A stretch of DNA of 64,000 bases, taken from NCBI GenBank assembly GCA_963726315.1, contig CAVSBZ010000001.1, forward strand, positions 310,001-374,000, in the 5' to 3' direction. The position numbers and the translations under genes were made by a program. Source of the stretch: FEB-25 sp963726315 (GTDB lineage: Bacteria; Chloroflexota; Anaerolineae; Anaerolineales; UBA4823). Positions 36,117 through 45,037 of this stretch are shown here, piece after piece (positions within the stretch are counted from its first letter, which is position 1; each line of letters starts with the position of its first letter). The notes under the pieces are model-generated. The model saw only the letters and a program-made list of their open reading frames with translations, was not told the DNA's origin and did no database searches.

Positions 36117-36947
36117 ATGGACAATTCTAACCCGAACCTTCAAGACCCGGGAGTTGAACCCAAACCTGAACCCACACCAGCCCCAAAAGCCAAGGCTGAT
36201 CCACTGTCTGAGACCGGAACCAAAATTATCGATGGGGTCAAGGACGCAGGCGGAAAGGCGAAAATATTAATTAACGACGGTAAGGATTATTACCGCAAAT
36301 CACCCAGGCTGCAAAAGGTGGTATATCAAGGGAAGTTTTTTCCAGCTTTCTGGACGGTGGCATGCATTTTTTCATTATTGGTAAATATCATATTAGTCGG
36401 ATTACTGGTCTCATTTGGGCATCACTTTTTTGCGCTCAAGGCGCTCGTCTCGGATGGTTTGGTCACTGAGACTTCCAACAGCCTGGCAATGTTGGACCAG
36501 GCTCACATTATCCTTACCGTACCGGTGGAAACAACCGTCAGGCTTCAAGACAACCTGCCGGTTGCATTTGACCTGCCGATTAACCAGAACACAACATTAT
36601 CCCTGGCAGAAGAATCCAATATCACCGGCGCACAGATCTATCTGAACAATACCGCTGTGACCACTGACCTCACCTTGCCAGCCAATACACCTCTGCAGGC
36701 TAACTTCGATATGACCATCCCCGTCAGCACAAGCGTGCCGGTGGATATAACTGTTCCGATTACCCTGCAGGTCCCGGTTGATATTGCGATTGATAAGACC
36801 GATCTGCACCAATCCATCGTCGGTTTACAAGAAGCGATTGAACCTTACAAGACCACCATGGGCTCAACCTTCAATTCTCCAGAAGAATTACTGATCTGCA
36901 ATAATTGGCTGACCGGCTGGTTGTGCGGACTGATTTTCGGTAAGTAA
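36117..36947 (+). CDS. Single-pass membrane protein with beta-rich outer domain
   Basis: The 276-residue protein has a cytoplasmic Pro/Lys-rich N-terminal region (EPKPEPTPAPKAKAD), a membrane segment near residue 85-105 (VACIFSLLVNIILVGLLVSF) and an outer part built of short strands rich in TVPV/VDITVPIT repeats. The tail holds two Cys (LLICNNWLTGWLCG). The outer repeats may form a beta-helix-like rod. CGGAGG lies six bases before the ATG, after an extended -10 (TGCTATATT, 36081-36089). Confidence 0.6.
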   Translation: MDNSNPNLQDPGVEPKPEPTPAPKAKADPLSETGTKIIDGVKDAGGKAKILINDGKDYYRKSPRLQKVVYQGKFFPAFWTVACIFSLLVNIILVGLLVSFGHHFFALKALVSDGLVTETSNSLAMLDQAHIILTVPVETTVRLQDNLPVAFDLPINQNTTLSLAEESNITGAQIYLNNTAVTTDLTLPANTPLQANFDMTIPVSTSVPVDITVPITLQVPVDIAIDKTDLHQSIVGLQEAIEPYKTTMGSTFNSPEELLICNNWLTGWLCGLIFGK

Positions 36948-37012
36948 CCCTAGCTGCTCTTAGGATGTGTATCGGCTAAGTTTATAAAACACGGACGTAA
37001 CCTGGTATCTGA

Positions 37013-38296
37013 ATGAATGAGACCCTGACCAAACTAACCCTGCCCAACGGCTTGCTGGTTCTGTTAAAAGAGATCCATACTTCCCCCATTATCAGCCAGT
37101 GGATCTGGTACCGCGTTGGCTCACGCGATGAAGTGCCCGGGTTAACCGGCGCTTCACACTGGGTGGAACACATGATGTTTAAGGGCACGGAGAAATTCCC
37201 GCCAGGTGTGCTGGACAGGACGATATCGCGGGATGGTGGTTATCTCAATGCCTTTACCTTTTTAGATTGGACCTCATTTTTCGAGACCTTACCTGCGGAT
37301 AAAATTGACTTTGCCCTGCAGCAGGAAGCCGACCGCATGTTCAACTGCTCGTTCGACCCCAACGAGGTCAGCTCTGAGCGCACTGTGGTGATCTCCGAAC
37401 GCCAGGGCAGTGAGAATGAACCGCTGTTCCGGCTTAGCGAGGAAGTGCAATCTGCAGCTTTCCGCGTGCACCCATACCATCATGAAATCATTGGCGATTT
37501 ATCCGACCTGTATTCGATGGAACGCGACGACCTTTATCACCACTACCGGAGCTACTATATCCCCAATAATGCGGTGCTTTCTATTGCGGGAGATTTTGAG
37601 ACGCAGGTGATGCTGGATCGCATCCGGGAGCTGTATGAGCCGCTTGTGGCTGGCGTACTACCCTCCCGCCTTGATCGGACAGAGCCAGCTCAAAGTGGCG
37701 AGCGACGCGTATCGGTGGAAGGACCGGGTGAGACGGTATACCTGCAGGTGTCATACCGGGCACCAGCCGCGGATGACCAGGACTTTTTCGCCCTGAACCT
37801 GTTGGACAGCCTGCTGACCGGACCTACCAACCTGAACATGTTCGGGGGAGGAATCACCAATAAGACCAGCCGGTTGTATAAAGCGCTGGTGGAAAAGGAA
37901 TTGGCAGTCGGGGTCAATGGTGGGCTGCAAGCCACGATTGACCCGTATTTGTACACGACGGTGGTCACGGTACATCCCAGGCATACGGTCAGCGATTGTA
38001 TTGCCACCATGGAAGCAGAGATCAAGCAGCTGCAGGATGCCCCTCCAAAAATTGAGGAGCTCGAAAGAGCGCTAAAACAAGCGCGTGCCATTTTCGCTTA
38101 CGGAAGTGAATCGATCTCCAACCAGGCTTTCTGGATGGGCTTCGCCGAGATGTTTGCCAGTGTAGATTGGTTCACCAACTACCTGGACCGGCTGGCGAAA
38201 GTGACCCCCGAGGACGTCCAACGAATGGCGCAGACCTGCTTACGGCCTCAAAACCGCACGCTGGGGGTGTATCTGCCTGAGACTGCTGCACAATAG
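37013..38296 (+). CDS. M16 family zinc peptidase, catalytic subunit
   Basis: The 427-residue protein has the inverted zinc motif HWVEH at residues 49-53 in GASHWVEHMMFKGTEKFPPG, plus the downstream Glu region EVSSERTVVISERQGSENEP. It pairs with the following gene, as mitochondrial-processing-peptidase-like proteins do: this one cuts and the next one helps bind peptide. There is no signal peptide, so it is cytosolic. The ribosome site is weak. Confidence 0.92.
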   Translation: MNETLTKLTLPNGLLVLLKEIHTSPIISQWIWYRVGSRDEVPGLTGASHWVEHMMFKGTEKFPPGVLDRTISRDGGYLNAFTFLDWTSFFETLPADKIDFALQQEADRMFNCSFDPNEVSSERTVVISERQGSENEPLFRLSEEVQSAAFRVHPYHHEIIGDLSDLYSMERDDLYHHYRSYYIPNNAVLSIAGDFETQVMLDRIRELYEPLVAGVLPSRLDRTEPAQSGERRVSVEGPGETVYLQVSYRAPAADDQDFFALNLLDSLLTGPTNLNMFGGGITNKTSRLYKALVEKELAVGVNGGLQATIDPYLYTTVVTVHPRHTVSDCIATMEAEIKQLQDAPPKIEELERALKQARAIFAYGSESISNQAFWMGFAEMFASVDWFTNYLDRLAKVTPEDVQRMAQTCLRPQNRTLGVYLPETAAQ

Positions 38297-38338
38297 GCGC
38301 TGTACTTGATCATAACCAATAACAGGAGTGACCCACAC

Positions 38339-39619
38339 TTGAGCATCCATTCACTTCCAGGTCCTGAAGATATCGTCCGGCGGGTACTCCCCAATGGGAT
38401 TGTCATCCTGTCGCGGCCCAATATGACCAGCCTTTCTGTAGTGGTCACGGGCTACCTATCGGCGGGAGCCATCTTCGAGCCGGATGATAAGCTCGGTCTG
38501 GCAGGTTTTACTGCCCTCTCCCTGATGCGCGGGACCGCCCAGCGTGATTTCCAGCAAATCTATGATGGACTCGAATCAAACGGCGCCAGCCTTGGTATCG
38601 ATGGTGGAACCCATTCGATTGGGTTTTACGGGCACGCCCTGGCGGAAGATTTGGATCTACTCCTGGGGACTCTGGCAGAGGCGATGCGCCAGCCTATATT
38701 CCCGGTGGACCAGGTCGAGCGTCTACGCGACCAGCTGTTAACCGGTCTGGCGATCCGTTCCCAGGATACTTCTGAAATGGCCTCGCTCGCTTTTGATGAG
38801 CTGGTGTACGCCGGTCACCCTTACAGCCGACCAGAAGATGGTCATCCGGAAACGATCCGGGCGATCAAGCGTGAGGATCTGATCGCCTTCCATGAGAAGC
38901 ATTTTGGACCACGCGGCATGGTGATTTCCATCGTGGGTGGGGTGGAGGCGGAGCGTGTATCCGATTCAGTCGCCCGTTACCTGGCTGATTGGGAAAATCC
39001 TCGTCAGCCCGACCAGCCTGCGCTTCCTCCATTAACTCCATTGAGTGGGACGATCTCGCGCCAGGTGAATATCGCTGGCAAGTCAGAGGCGGATATCATC
39101 ATGGGAGTGGCAGGTCCGCCCCGCCAATCCCCCGACTTCCTGGCGGCTTCCATCGGGAACAATATCCTCGGACAGTTCGGCATGTTTGGGCGGGTTGGCG
39201 AATCGGTGCGGGAACGTTCGGGGATGGCATACCACGCTTCGTCCAGCCTGAGCGGTGGGATTGGTCCAGGTCCGTGGTTGTTCCTCGCCGGGGTAGACCC
39301 TAAGAACCTGGAAAAAGTCATTGCGCTTATACGCCAGGAGATCGAAAGATTCGTCACCGAACCGGTTACCAGCGAGGAGCTGGGCGACAGCCAGGCAAAT
39401 TATATCGGCCGCTTACCGCTCTCGCTCGAATCGAATGCCGGCGTGGCAGGCTCATTACTCAACCTTGAGCGCTACAAGCTGGGTCTGGATTATTACCAGC
39501 GCTACCCCAACCTGGTGCGGGGTATTACAGCGGAGGAAATCCTGGAGATTGGCCGGCGTTATCTCCACCCAGACCGCCTGGCGGTAGCCACCGCCGGCAC
39601 ATTTGAAACAGCCACCTAG
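38339..39619 (+). CDS. M16 family peptidase, non-catalytic subunit
   Basis: The protein of about 426 residues (starting TTG, ten bases after AGGAG; another TTG lies at 38306) keeps the M16 fold but in place of the zinc motif has GLAGFTALSLMRGT, so HXXEH is absent. The Arg/Tyr pair that closes the chamber is present in SVRERSGMAYHASSS. It follows the catalytic subunit with a short gap. Confidence 0.9.
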   Translation: MSIHSLPGPEDIVRRVLPNGIVILSRPNMTSLSVVVTGYLSAGAIFEPDDKLGLAGFTALSLMRGTAQRDFQQIYDGLESNGASLGIDGGTHSIGFYGHALAEDLDLLLGTLAEAMRQPIFPVDQVERLRDQLLTGLAIRSQDTSEMASLAFDELVYAGHPYSRPEDGHPETIRAIKREDLIAFHEKHFGPRGMVISIVGGVEAERVSDSVARYLADWENPRQPDQPALPPLTPLSGTISRQVNIAGKSEADIIMGVAGPPRQSPDFLAASIGNNILGQFGMFGRVGESVRERSGMAYHASSSLSGGIGPGPWLFLAGVDPKNLEKVIALIRQEIERFVTEPVTSEELGDSQANYIGRLPLSLESNAGVAGSLLNLERYKLGLDYYQRYPNLVRGITAEEILEIGRRYLHPDRLAVATAGTFETAT

Positions 39620-39634
39620 AAAAGCAGGGCACGC

Positions 39635-40006
39635 ATGCCATCATTACGGACCGGTGTTGACTTAATCGATATCGACCGCTTTACGCATGCCTATCTCAGG
39701 CACAACCAACGATTCCTTCAACGCGTGTTCACCCCGGCAGAGCTGGCTGAAAATGGTGAAAACTTAGCCTCGCTGGCAGTCCGCTTCGCAGCCAAGGAAG
39801 CCGTGGCAAAGGCGTTTGGTACAGGGATTGGACGCATCACCTGGCAGGAGATTGAGATCTGCCGCGGCTGCTCCGGCGAACCGATTTTGCATCTTTACGG
39901 CGAAGCCCAAAGGATGGCAGAGGAGCACCATCTGAACAGCTGGTCGCTTAGCCTGAGCCATACCCAAACCCAGGCCATTGCGGTGGTGGTAGTGATGAGT
40001 GATTAA
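39635..40006 (+). CDS. acpS: Holo-[acyl-carrier-protein] synthase
   Basis: AcpS moves the 4'-phosphopantetheine arm to acyl carrier protein. The 123-residue protein has GVDLIDIDRF (metal Asp), RFAAKEAVAKAFGTGIG and the final LSLSHTQTQAIAVVVV, all standard for the AcpS group. The start is 16 bases after the M16 stop. Confidence 0.93.
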   Translation: MPSLRTGVDLIDIDRFTHAYLRHNQRFLQRVFTPAELAENGENLASLAVRFAAKEAVAKAFGTGIGRITWQEIEICRGCSGEPILHLYGEAQRMAEEHHLNSWSLSLSHTQTQAIAVVVVMSD

Positions 40007-40104
40007 TAATCAACATTGATAGATCGCCTGTCATTGATCGATTACCACCAGTTTTCTATATATTCTCTCTTATCGCATCCGATGTAAAAAGAAAGGTGTG
40101 AAGA

Positions 40105-40323
40105 ATGGAAATCGTGTTGACCCCCTTTGAACAATTTCAACAGTATCTGCCATTTATCATTCCACTTGTGTTGATTCAGCTGATCCTGGTGATCGTGTGC
40201 CTGGTGGATTTGGTTCGCAGGGAAAAGACGCGTTATTTACCCAAATGGGCCTGGGCGATCATTATCATCTTAGGTGAGCTGCTTGGACCGATTATTTACC
40301 TCGTCATCGGGCGGGAGGATTAG
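40105..40323 (+). CDS. PLDc_N-type small membrane protein
   Basis: The 72-residue protein has two membrane helices and the signature YLPKWAWAIIIILGELLGPIIYLVIGRED, the phospholipase-D nuclease N-terminal (PLDc_N) motif. It is found alone before ABC-transporter ATPase genes in many bacteria, and the same order holds here: four bases to the ATPase start. Function: likely a small partner or regulator of the transporter, by context only. Confidence 0.8.
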   Translation: MEIVLTPFEQFQQYLPFIIPLVLIQLILVIVCLVDLVRREKTRYLPKWAWAIIIILGELLGPIIYLVIGRED

Positions 40324-40327
40324 CTGT

Positions 40328-41272
40328 ATGATTGCAGTACGCACCGAAGAGCTGCGTAAAGTATTCGGGGAATTTACCGCACTGGATGGCTTGAACCTGA
40401 GCGTGGAGGAGGGCACCATCTTCGGCTTCCTGGGACCCAACGGAGCTGGTAAAACCACCACCATCCGCATCCTGTCTGGGCTGGCGCACACCACCAGCGG
40501 GAAAGCCTGGGTACTGGGAAAAGAAGTGACTTCAAATGGGCGTGAGATAGCCCAAGAGATCGGCTTCCTGCCTGAAGAGCCGGCATTTTACACCTGGATG
40601 ACGCCGCGTGAATTCCTGGATTATGTTGGACGTATATTTGGCGTACCTTCTGGTGAGCGTGCCAGTCGAACGAATGAACTTTTGAAGCTGGCTGGTCTGG
40701 AAGAGTCAGCCAAAAGACGGATTGCAGGCTTCTCGCGCGGCATGCGCCAGCGGCTGGCATTAGCCCAGGCGTTGATGAACCGCCCCAAGCTGCTGTTCCT
40801 GGATGAGCCCGCCAGCGCCCTTGACCCATTAGGGCGGAAGGAAGTGCTGGATTTCATTGAGAACCTGCGCGGGCAATGCACTGTGTTCATGTCCACCCAT
40901 ATCCTGGCAGACGTGGAACGGGTATGTGACACCGTAGGGATCATTAACCGGGGTAAACTGGTCACAGAGGCTCCCCGGGAGGCGCTCGTGGCTCAATACG
41001 CCATCCCGGCATTTGAATTGGAGGTGGAGAAGCAGAGTGAAGCAGCTTTGATCCAATGGAAGGAAACATTGATGCGTGAGAATTGGGTGACTGGCGTATC
41101 AATTGAAGGATTGATCGTGCGTGTGATTGTGAAAGATGTTGCCGCCGCCAGGACCGAGCTGCTACGATCGATTACCCAGGCGGGGCTGATCTTAAACCGG
41201 TATGAAGTCGTCCGACCTTCACTGGAAGACGTGTTTCTGCAGCTGGTTGGCGGAGAGGAAGCAGGAAAATGA
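40328..41272 (+). CDS. ABC transporter ATP-binding protein (BcrA-like)
   Basis: The 314-residue ATPase has Walker A GPNGAGKTT, the signature FSRGMRQRLALAQAL, Walker B LLFLDEPASALDP and the DUF4162-type tail. It couples with the permease at 41269, overlapping by four bases. Together with the PLDc_N gene the set resembles bacitracin-type or lipid-type exporters. The longer frame upstream is not used because ATG 40328 directly follows the small gene. Confidence 0.92.
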   Translation: MIAVRTEELRKVFGEFTALDGLNLSVEEGTIFGFLGPNGAGKTTTIRILSGLAHTTSGKAWVLGKEVTSNGREIAQEIGFLPEEPAFYTWMTPREFLDYVGRIFGVPSGERASRTNELLKLAGLEESAKRRIAGFSRGMRQRLALAQALMNRPKLLFLDEPASALDPLGRKEVLDFIENLRGQCTVFMSTHILADVERVCDTVGIINRGKLVTEAPREALVAQYAIPAFELEVEKQSEAALIQWKETLMRENWVTGVSIEGLIVRVIVKDVAAARTELLRSITQAGLILNRYEVVRPSLEDVFLQLVGGEEAGK

Positions 41273-42030
41273 ACTTAATCACTGCGTTACGCAAGGAATG
41301 GCATGAATCTCTCCGTAGTTACCGGTTGCTTATCGTGGTGGTTGTATTGGCATTTTTCGGAGTGTCCTCTCCTTTAGTGGCTAAAATAATCCCCGAAGTT
41401 ATCACAGCGTACGTACCTCAAGGGAGCGATATATCTGCGATCATCCCCACCCCAACGGTGCGGGATGCAATTGCCCAATATGTTAAAGATATGGGCCAGT
41501 TCGGTATCATCCTGGCAGTTCTGCTTGGCATGGGAGCTGTTGCGCAAGAGAAGGACAAGGGTACGGCAGCGATGATGCTGGTAAAACCGTTACCGCGCGG
41601 GTCCTTTTTAGGAGCGAAGTTCCTTGGCCTGGCAGCAGTTTTTGCTGTCTCCATTGCGATCGCCGGAATCGGCTGTTATTACTACACCGGGCTGTTATTT
41701 GAGTTCATGGATATCGTGAACTGGCTGGTACTTAATGTGTTTTTATTCGTGTATATTTTGGTGGTCGTAGCGATCACTTTATTCTGCAGCACGATTACTA
41801 AATCTCAAGCTGCAGCCGGCGGCATAGCTGTAGGAATCCTAGCCATCGGATTAATCGTTGGTGCCATCCGAAACACGGGCAGGTTTCTGCCGGGTGAATT
41901 GAACACATGGAGTCAACGCCTGATGCAGGGTGACTCCACAGTCTCCTGGATTGCATTGGGGGTCAGCATGGTCTTGATCGTTATGCCCCTGCTGGCAGCC
42001 TGGTTGATCTTTAGAAGACAGGAATTGTGA
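41269..42030 (+). CDS. ABC-2 type permease subunit
   Basis: The 253-residue membrane protein has about six helices (LLIVVVVLAFFGVSSPLVA, FGIILAVLLGMGAVAQEKDKGT, FLGLAAVFAVSIAIAGIGCYYY and others). The EKDKGTAAMMLVKPL stretch between helices is typical of ABC-2 exporters. It overlaps the ATPase gene (ATGA). Confidence 0.88.
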   Translation: MNLITALRKEWHESLRSYRLLIVVVVLAFFGVSSPLVAKIIPEVITAYVPQGSDISAIIPTPTVRDAIAQYVKDMGQFGIILAVLLGMGAVAQEKDKGTAAMMLVKPLPRGSFLGAKFLGLAAVFAVSIAIAGIGCYYYTGLLFEFMDIVNWLVLNVFLFVYILVVVAITLFCSTITKSQAAAGGIAVGILAIGLIVGAIRNTGRFLPGELNTWSQRLMQGDSTVSWIALGVSMVLIVMPLLAAWLIFRRQEL

Positions 42031-42046
42031 TCCCTGATATAGGATG

Positions 42047-42072
42047 GCAAAGTCGGCTGACGCCGACTTTGC
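42047..42072 (+). terminator. Intrinsic terminator-like hairpin after the ABC genes
   Basis: Perfect 11-bp stem gcaaagtcggc/gccgactttgc with loop tgac, 17 bases after the permease stop. The following run is short (ATTT), so its strength is uncertain. Confidence 0.6.
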
Positions 42073-42236
42073 ATTTAAGCGCTGGGTGACAACCTTGCAA
42101 CCCGACATCCTCCCTTGCGTAAACCCTCATCTTAGCGGATAATTACCTTCCAGTCGGGTGCTCCTGATCCTTCCGGCATACAGACAACTGAATAGTAAAG
42201 CACGGTAATACCACTTTCCTTGCCAAAGGAGGAGTT

Positions 42237-44771
42237 ATGTCAACCAAGCTCGGTCGAGTGCTGGTTATTATTGTCAGCGTTATCGTGGTGCTTGCTTTAG
42301 TACTGGGTGTGTTCGGGGTGTTCCTGGTACGCAGCTCATTCCCTCGCACAAAAGGCGAGCTGAAACTGAGTGGTTTAAGTAATCCCGTCGATGTCTACCG
42401 TGACAGCTACGGCATCCCCAATATTTATGCCCAAACGACGCATGACCTGTTCTTCGCCCAGGGTTACGTCACTGCCCAGGATCGTTTCTGGCAGATGGAT
42501 TTTTGGCGTCACATCGGCTCAGGCAGGCTGTCGGAGATTTTTGGTAGCACACAGTTGGAGACGGATACCTTCTTGCGCACATTGGGTTGGGCGCGGGTGG
42601 CACAGCAAGAGTTGGATACGATGGGCCCAGACGAAGTTGCTTTGCTGCAAGCGTATGCGGATGGGGTGAACGCCTACCTGGCAGACCACAAAGGGGCTGC
42701 CTTGAGCCTGGAATATGCCGTGCTCAAGCTGCTTACCCCTGGTTATACGCCTGAACCGTGGCAGCCGCTCAATACCCTCACCTGGGGAAAAGCCATGGCC
42801 TGGGACCTGGGCTCCAGCCGGATGGACGCAGAAGTCGAGTACGCTCTCCTGATGAAGACACTCTCCCCTGAACAGCTGGCGGACCTGTATCCTCCCTACC
42901 CAGCAGACCATCCTTATATAGTCAATCACCTCCCGGTGGGCGCCATACCCGCTGGCTCGAAAGGCTCGGCACAGGCAAGCCAGGCATTGGTTGAGCTGGC
43001 TCCGGCATTTCAGAGTTTGTCTGCTACCATGGCGAAAATGGAAGCGATATTGGGTCCTACCGGAAGTGGCATCGGCTCGAACAATTGGGTCATCAGCGGC
43101 AGCCGGACCAGCACAGGTATGCCTTTGCTGGCGGATGACATGCACCTGGCTGAACAGATGCCTTCCATTTGGTATGAGGTCGGTCTGCACTGCAAACCCG
43201 AAGGGGCAGACTGCCCATATAATGTGGTGGGTTATTCATTTGCCGGCGTACCGGGTGTGATCGTCGGTCATAACGACCACATCGCCTGGGGTTTCACCAA
43301 CGTTGGACCAGACGTGCTCGACCTGTATATCGAGAAAATCAATCCCAACAACCCCAACCAGTATGAGGTTAATGGCCAGTGGGTAAACATGACCCTGGTG
43401 CACGAGACGTTGCAGGTGGCGGGGGCTGATCCGGTCGACCTGACTGTACGCTATACCCGCCATGGACCGCTGATTTGGGACAACCCGACTGACCATCAAA
43501 AAGTGCTGGATAATTGGGGGGTCGAGTTGCCGAGTGACTTTGCCATCGCCATGCGCTGGACTGCCCTCGAGCCGGTGAATATCTTTAAGGCGATATTTGG
43601 CTATGATAGCGCCCAAAATTGGGTGGAATTCCGGCAAGCAGCGAGTAATTTTGCCGTCCCGTCGCAGAACACAGTCTATGCAGATACTGAAGGTAATATC
43701 GCCTACCAGACACCCGGCAACATCCCCATCCGGCAGGCATCCCATAGTGGTGATTATCCCGTGCCTGGTTGGACGGATGATTATGAGTGGCAGGGTTATA
43801 TCCCATTCGACCAGCTGCCCTATGCTTACAACCCTCCGGAAGGCTATATTGCCAGTGCCAACAATGAAGTGGTTGGACCTGGGTATGCATACAACCTCAC
43901 CGCGGAAGATTACGGTTTTCGCGCAGCGCGGATCGTCCAGCTGATCGAGAACGCACCCGGTCCGATCGACGCTGCATACATCCAGAAGATACATGGCGAT
44001 GACTATAATGCATCGGCAGCCTACATGGTGCCCCTGCTGATGCAGCTCTCCCTGCAAGATGAGCACCTGATCGAGGTGCGTGATAAGCTAACCGGGTGGG
44101 ATTACCAGAACCAAATGGACCTGGCTGCACCCGCGGTGTATAACACGTTCTGGCGGGCAGTGCTGGCAAGGACTTTTCACGATGAGCTACCCGAAGATTA
44201 TTGGCCGGATGGTGGAGATGCCTGGTTCGAGATCATGCGCCGCATTTCCCAAACTCCAGATAATGTGTGGTGGGATGATAAAACCACCCCGGCTGTGGAG
44301 AAGCGGGATGATATCCTGACCCTGGCTTTCTCCGATGCCGCGGCTGAATTGGACCAGCTGCTGGGTACAAACATGGCGCGTTGGACCTGGGGCGACATCC
44401 ATACCGTGGTTTTCCATAACCAGACCCTGGGAGATTCCGGGATTGGTCCGATCGAAGCTGTTTTTAACCGTGGACCTTACAGGGCTTCAGGCGGCGGGTC
44501 CATCGTCAACGCAACCTCTTGGAACGCGGCTGAAACCGACCCAGCCAAGGCATACCAAGTCGCCTGGCTGCCATCAGAGAGGATGATCGTCGATTTGAGC
44601 AACCTTCCGGCGTCCCTTTCGACCAACACGACGGGTGAGTCGGGGCATGCCTTTCACGCTAATTATGACGACCAGATCGACCTGTGGCGTACGATCCAAT
44701 ACCATCCCATGTTGTGGGACGAGCAGCAAGTGCAGTCTGCAGCCAAGGCACACCTGGTTTTGACGCCATAG
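42237..44771 (+). CDS. Penicillin acylase family Ntn-hydrolase
   Basis: The 844-residue precursor has an N-terminal membrane segment (residues 8-30), an alpha part with YGIPNIYAQTTHDLFFAQGYVTAQDR, and the autocleavage site GIG-SNNW with the catalytic Ser at residue 281, followed by NTN-hydrolase strands (LLADDMHL) and the closing SGESGHAFHANYDDQ region. Maturation would leave a membrane-held alpha chain and a ~560-residue beta chain. Substrates in the family range from penicillins to acyl-homoserine lactones. CAAAGGAGG precedes the ATG. Confidence 0.92.
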   Translation: MSTKLGRVLVIIVSVIVVLALVLGVFGVFLVRSSFPRTKGELKLSGLSNPVDVYRDSYGIPNIYAQTTHDLFFAQGYVTAQDRFWQMDFWRHIGSGRLSEIFGSTQLETDTFLRTLGWARVAQQELDTMGPDEVALLQAYADGVNAYLADHKGAALSLEYAVLKLLTPGYTPEPWQPLNTLTWGKAMAWDLGSSRMDAEVEYALLMKTLSPEQLADLYPPYPADHPYIVNHLPVGAIPAGSKGSAQASQALVELAPAFQSLSATMAKMEAILGPTGSGIGSNNWVISGSRTSTGMPLLADDMHLAEQMPSIWYEVGLHCKPEGADCPYNVVGYSFAGVPGVIVGHNDHIAWGFTNVGPDVLDLYIEKINPNNPNQYEVNGQWVNMTLVHETLQVAGADPVDLTVRYTRHGPLIWDNPTDHQKVLDNWGVELPSDFAIAMRWTALEPVNIFKAIFGYDSAQNWVEFRQAASNFAVPSQNTVYADTEGNIAYQTPGNIPIRQASHSGDYPVPGWTDDYEWQGYIPFDQLPYAYNPPEGYIASANNEVVGPGYAYNLTAEDYGFRAARIVQLIENAPGPIDAAYIQKIHGDDYNASAAYMVPLLMQLSLQDEHLIEVRDKLTGWDYQNQMDLAAPAVYNTFWRAVLARTFHDELPEDYWPDGGDAWFEIMRRISQTPDNVWWDDKTTPAVEKRDDILTLAFSDAAAELDQLLGTNMARWTWGDIHTVVFHNQTLGDSGIGPIEAVFNRGPYRASGGGSIVNATSWNAAETDPAKAYQVAWLPSERMIVDLSNLPASLSTNTTGESGHAFHANYDDQIDLWRTIQYHPMLWDEQQVQSAAKAHLVLTP

Positions 44772-44831
44772 GCCTTGGAATAAGCAGGATATGCCTGTAG
44801 GGACTCAATTTTGGGTTGACCAGGCAATTTC

Positions 44832-44861
44832 TAGACGATTCCAATAAAATTATGGTATACT
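44832..44861 (+). promoter_or_regulatory. Promoter of the rpsB cluster
   Basis: An extended -10 TGGTATACT ends at 44861, with a weak -35 (TAGACG, 44832-44837) 18 bp upstream. The predicted leader of about 170 bases to rpsB contains strong hairpins. Confidence 0.55.
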
Positions 44862-44866
44862 CCAAC

Positions 44867-44910
44867 CCGCTCCCGCCTCAGGCGGGAGCGGTCATGCCTG
44901 CCTGGCAGGC
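44867..44910 (+). promoter_or_regulatory. Hairpins in the rpsB leader
   Basis: A perfect 12-bp stem ccgctcccgcct/aggcgggagcgg (44867-44891, one-base loop) is followed by a second short stem around gcctgcc/ggcaggc (to 44910). S2 operons in other bacteria have leader RNAs bound by S2; whether this leader does so is not known. There is no U-run, so it is not a terminator. Confidence 0.5.
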
Positions 44911-45037
44911 GATTAATCATCCCACACGCTTTCTGACCAACCGGTGCGTGCCGCAGTAATGGTGAGCTTGAATCTCACTGGCGGTCCCGGCTGGAATGAG
45001 GGAAGCGGAGGAAAAACGCACAAGGAGAAAAAAGAAT

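Noticed and set aside
44867..44891. Intrinsic terminator before rpsB
   Set aside because: The stem is strong but has no U-run, and it lies downstream of a good promoter; a leader structure is a better reading.
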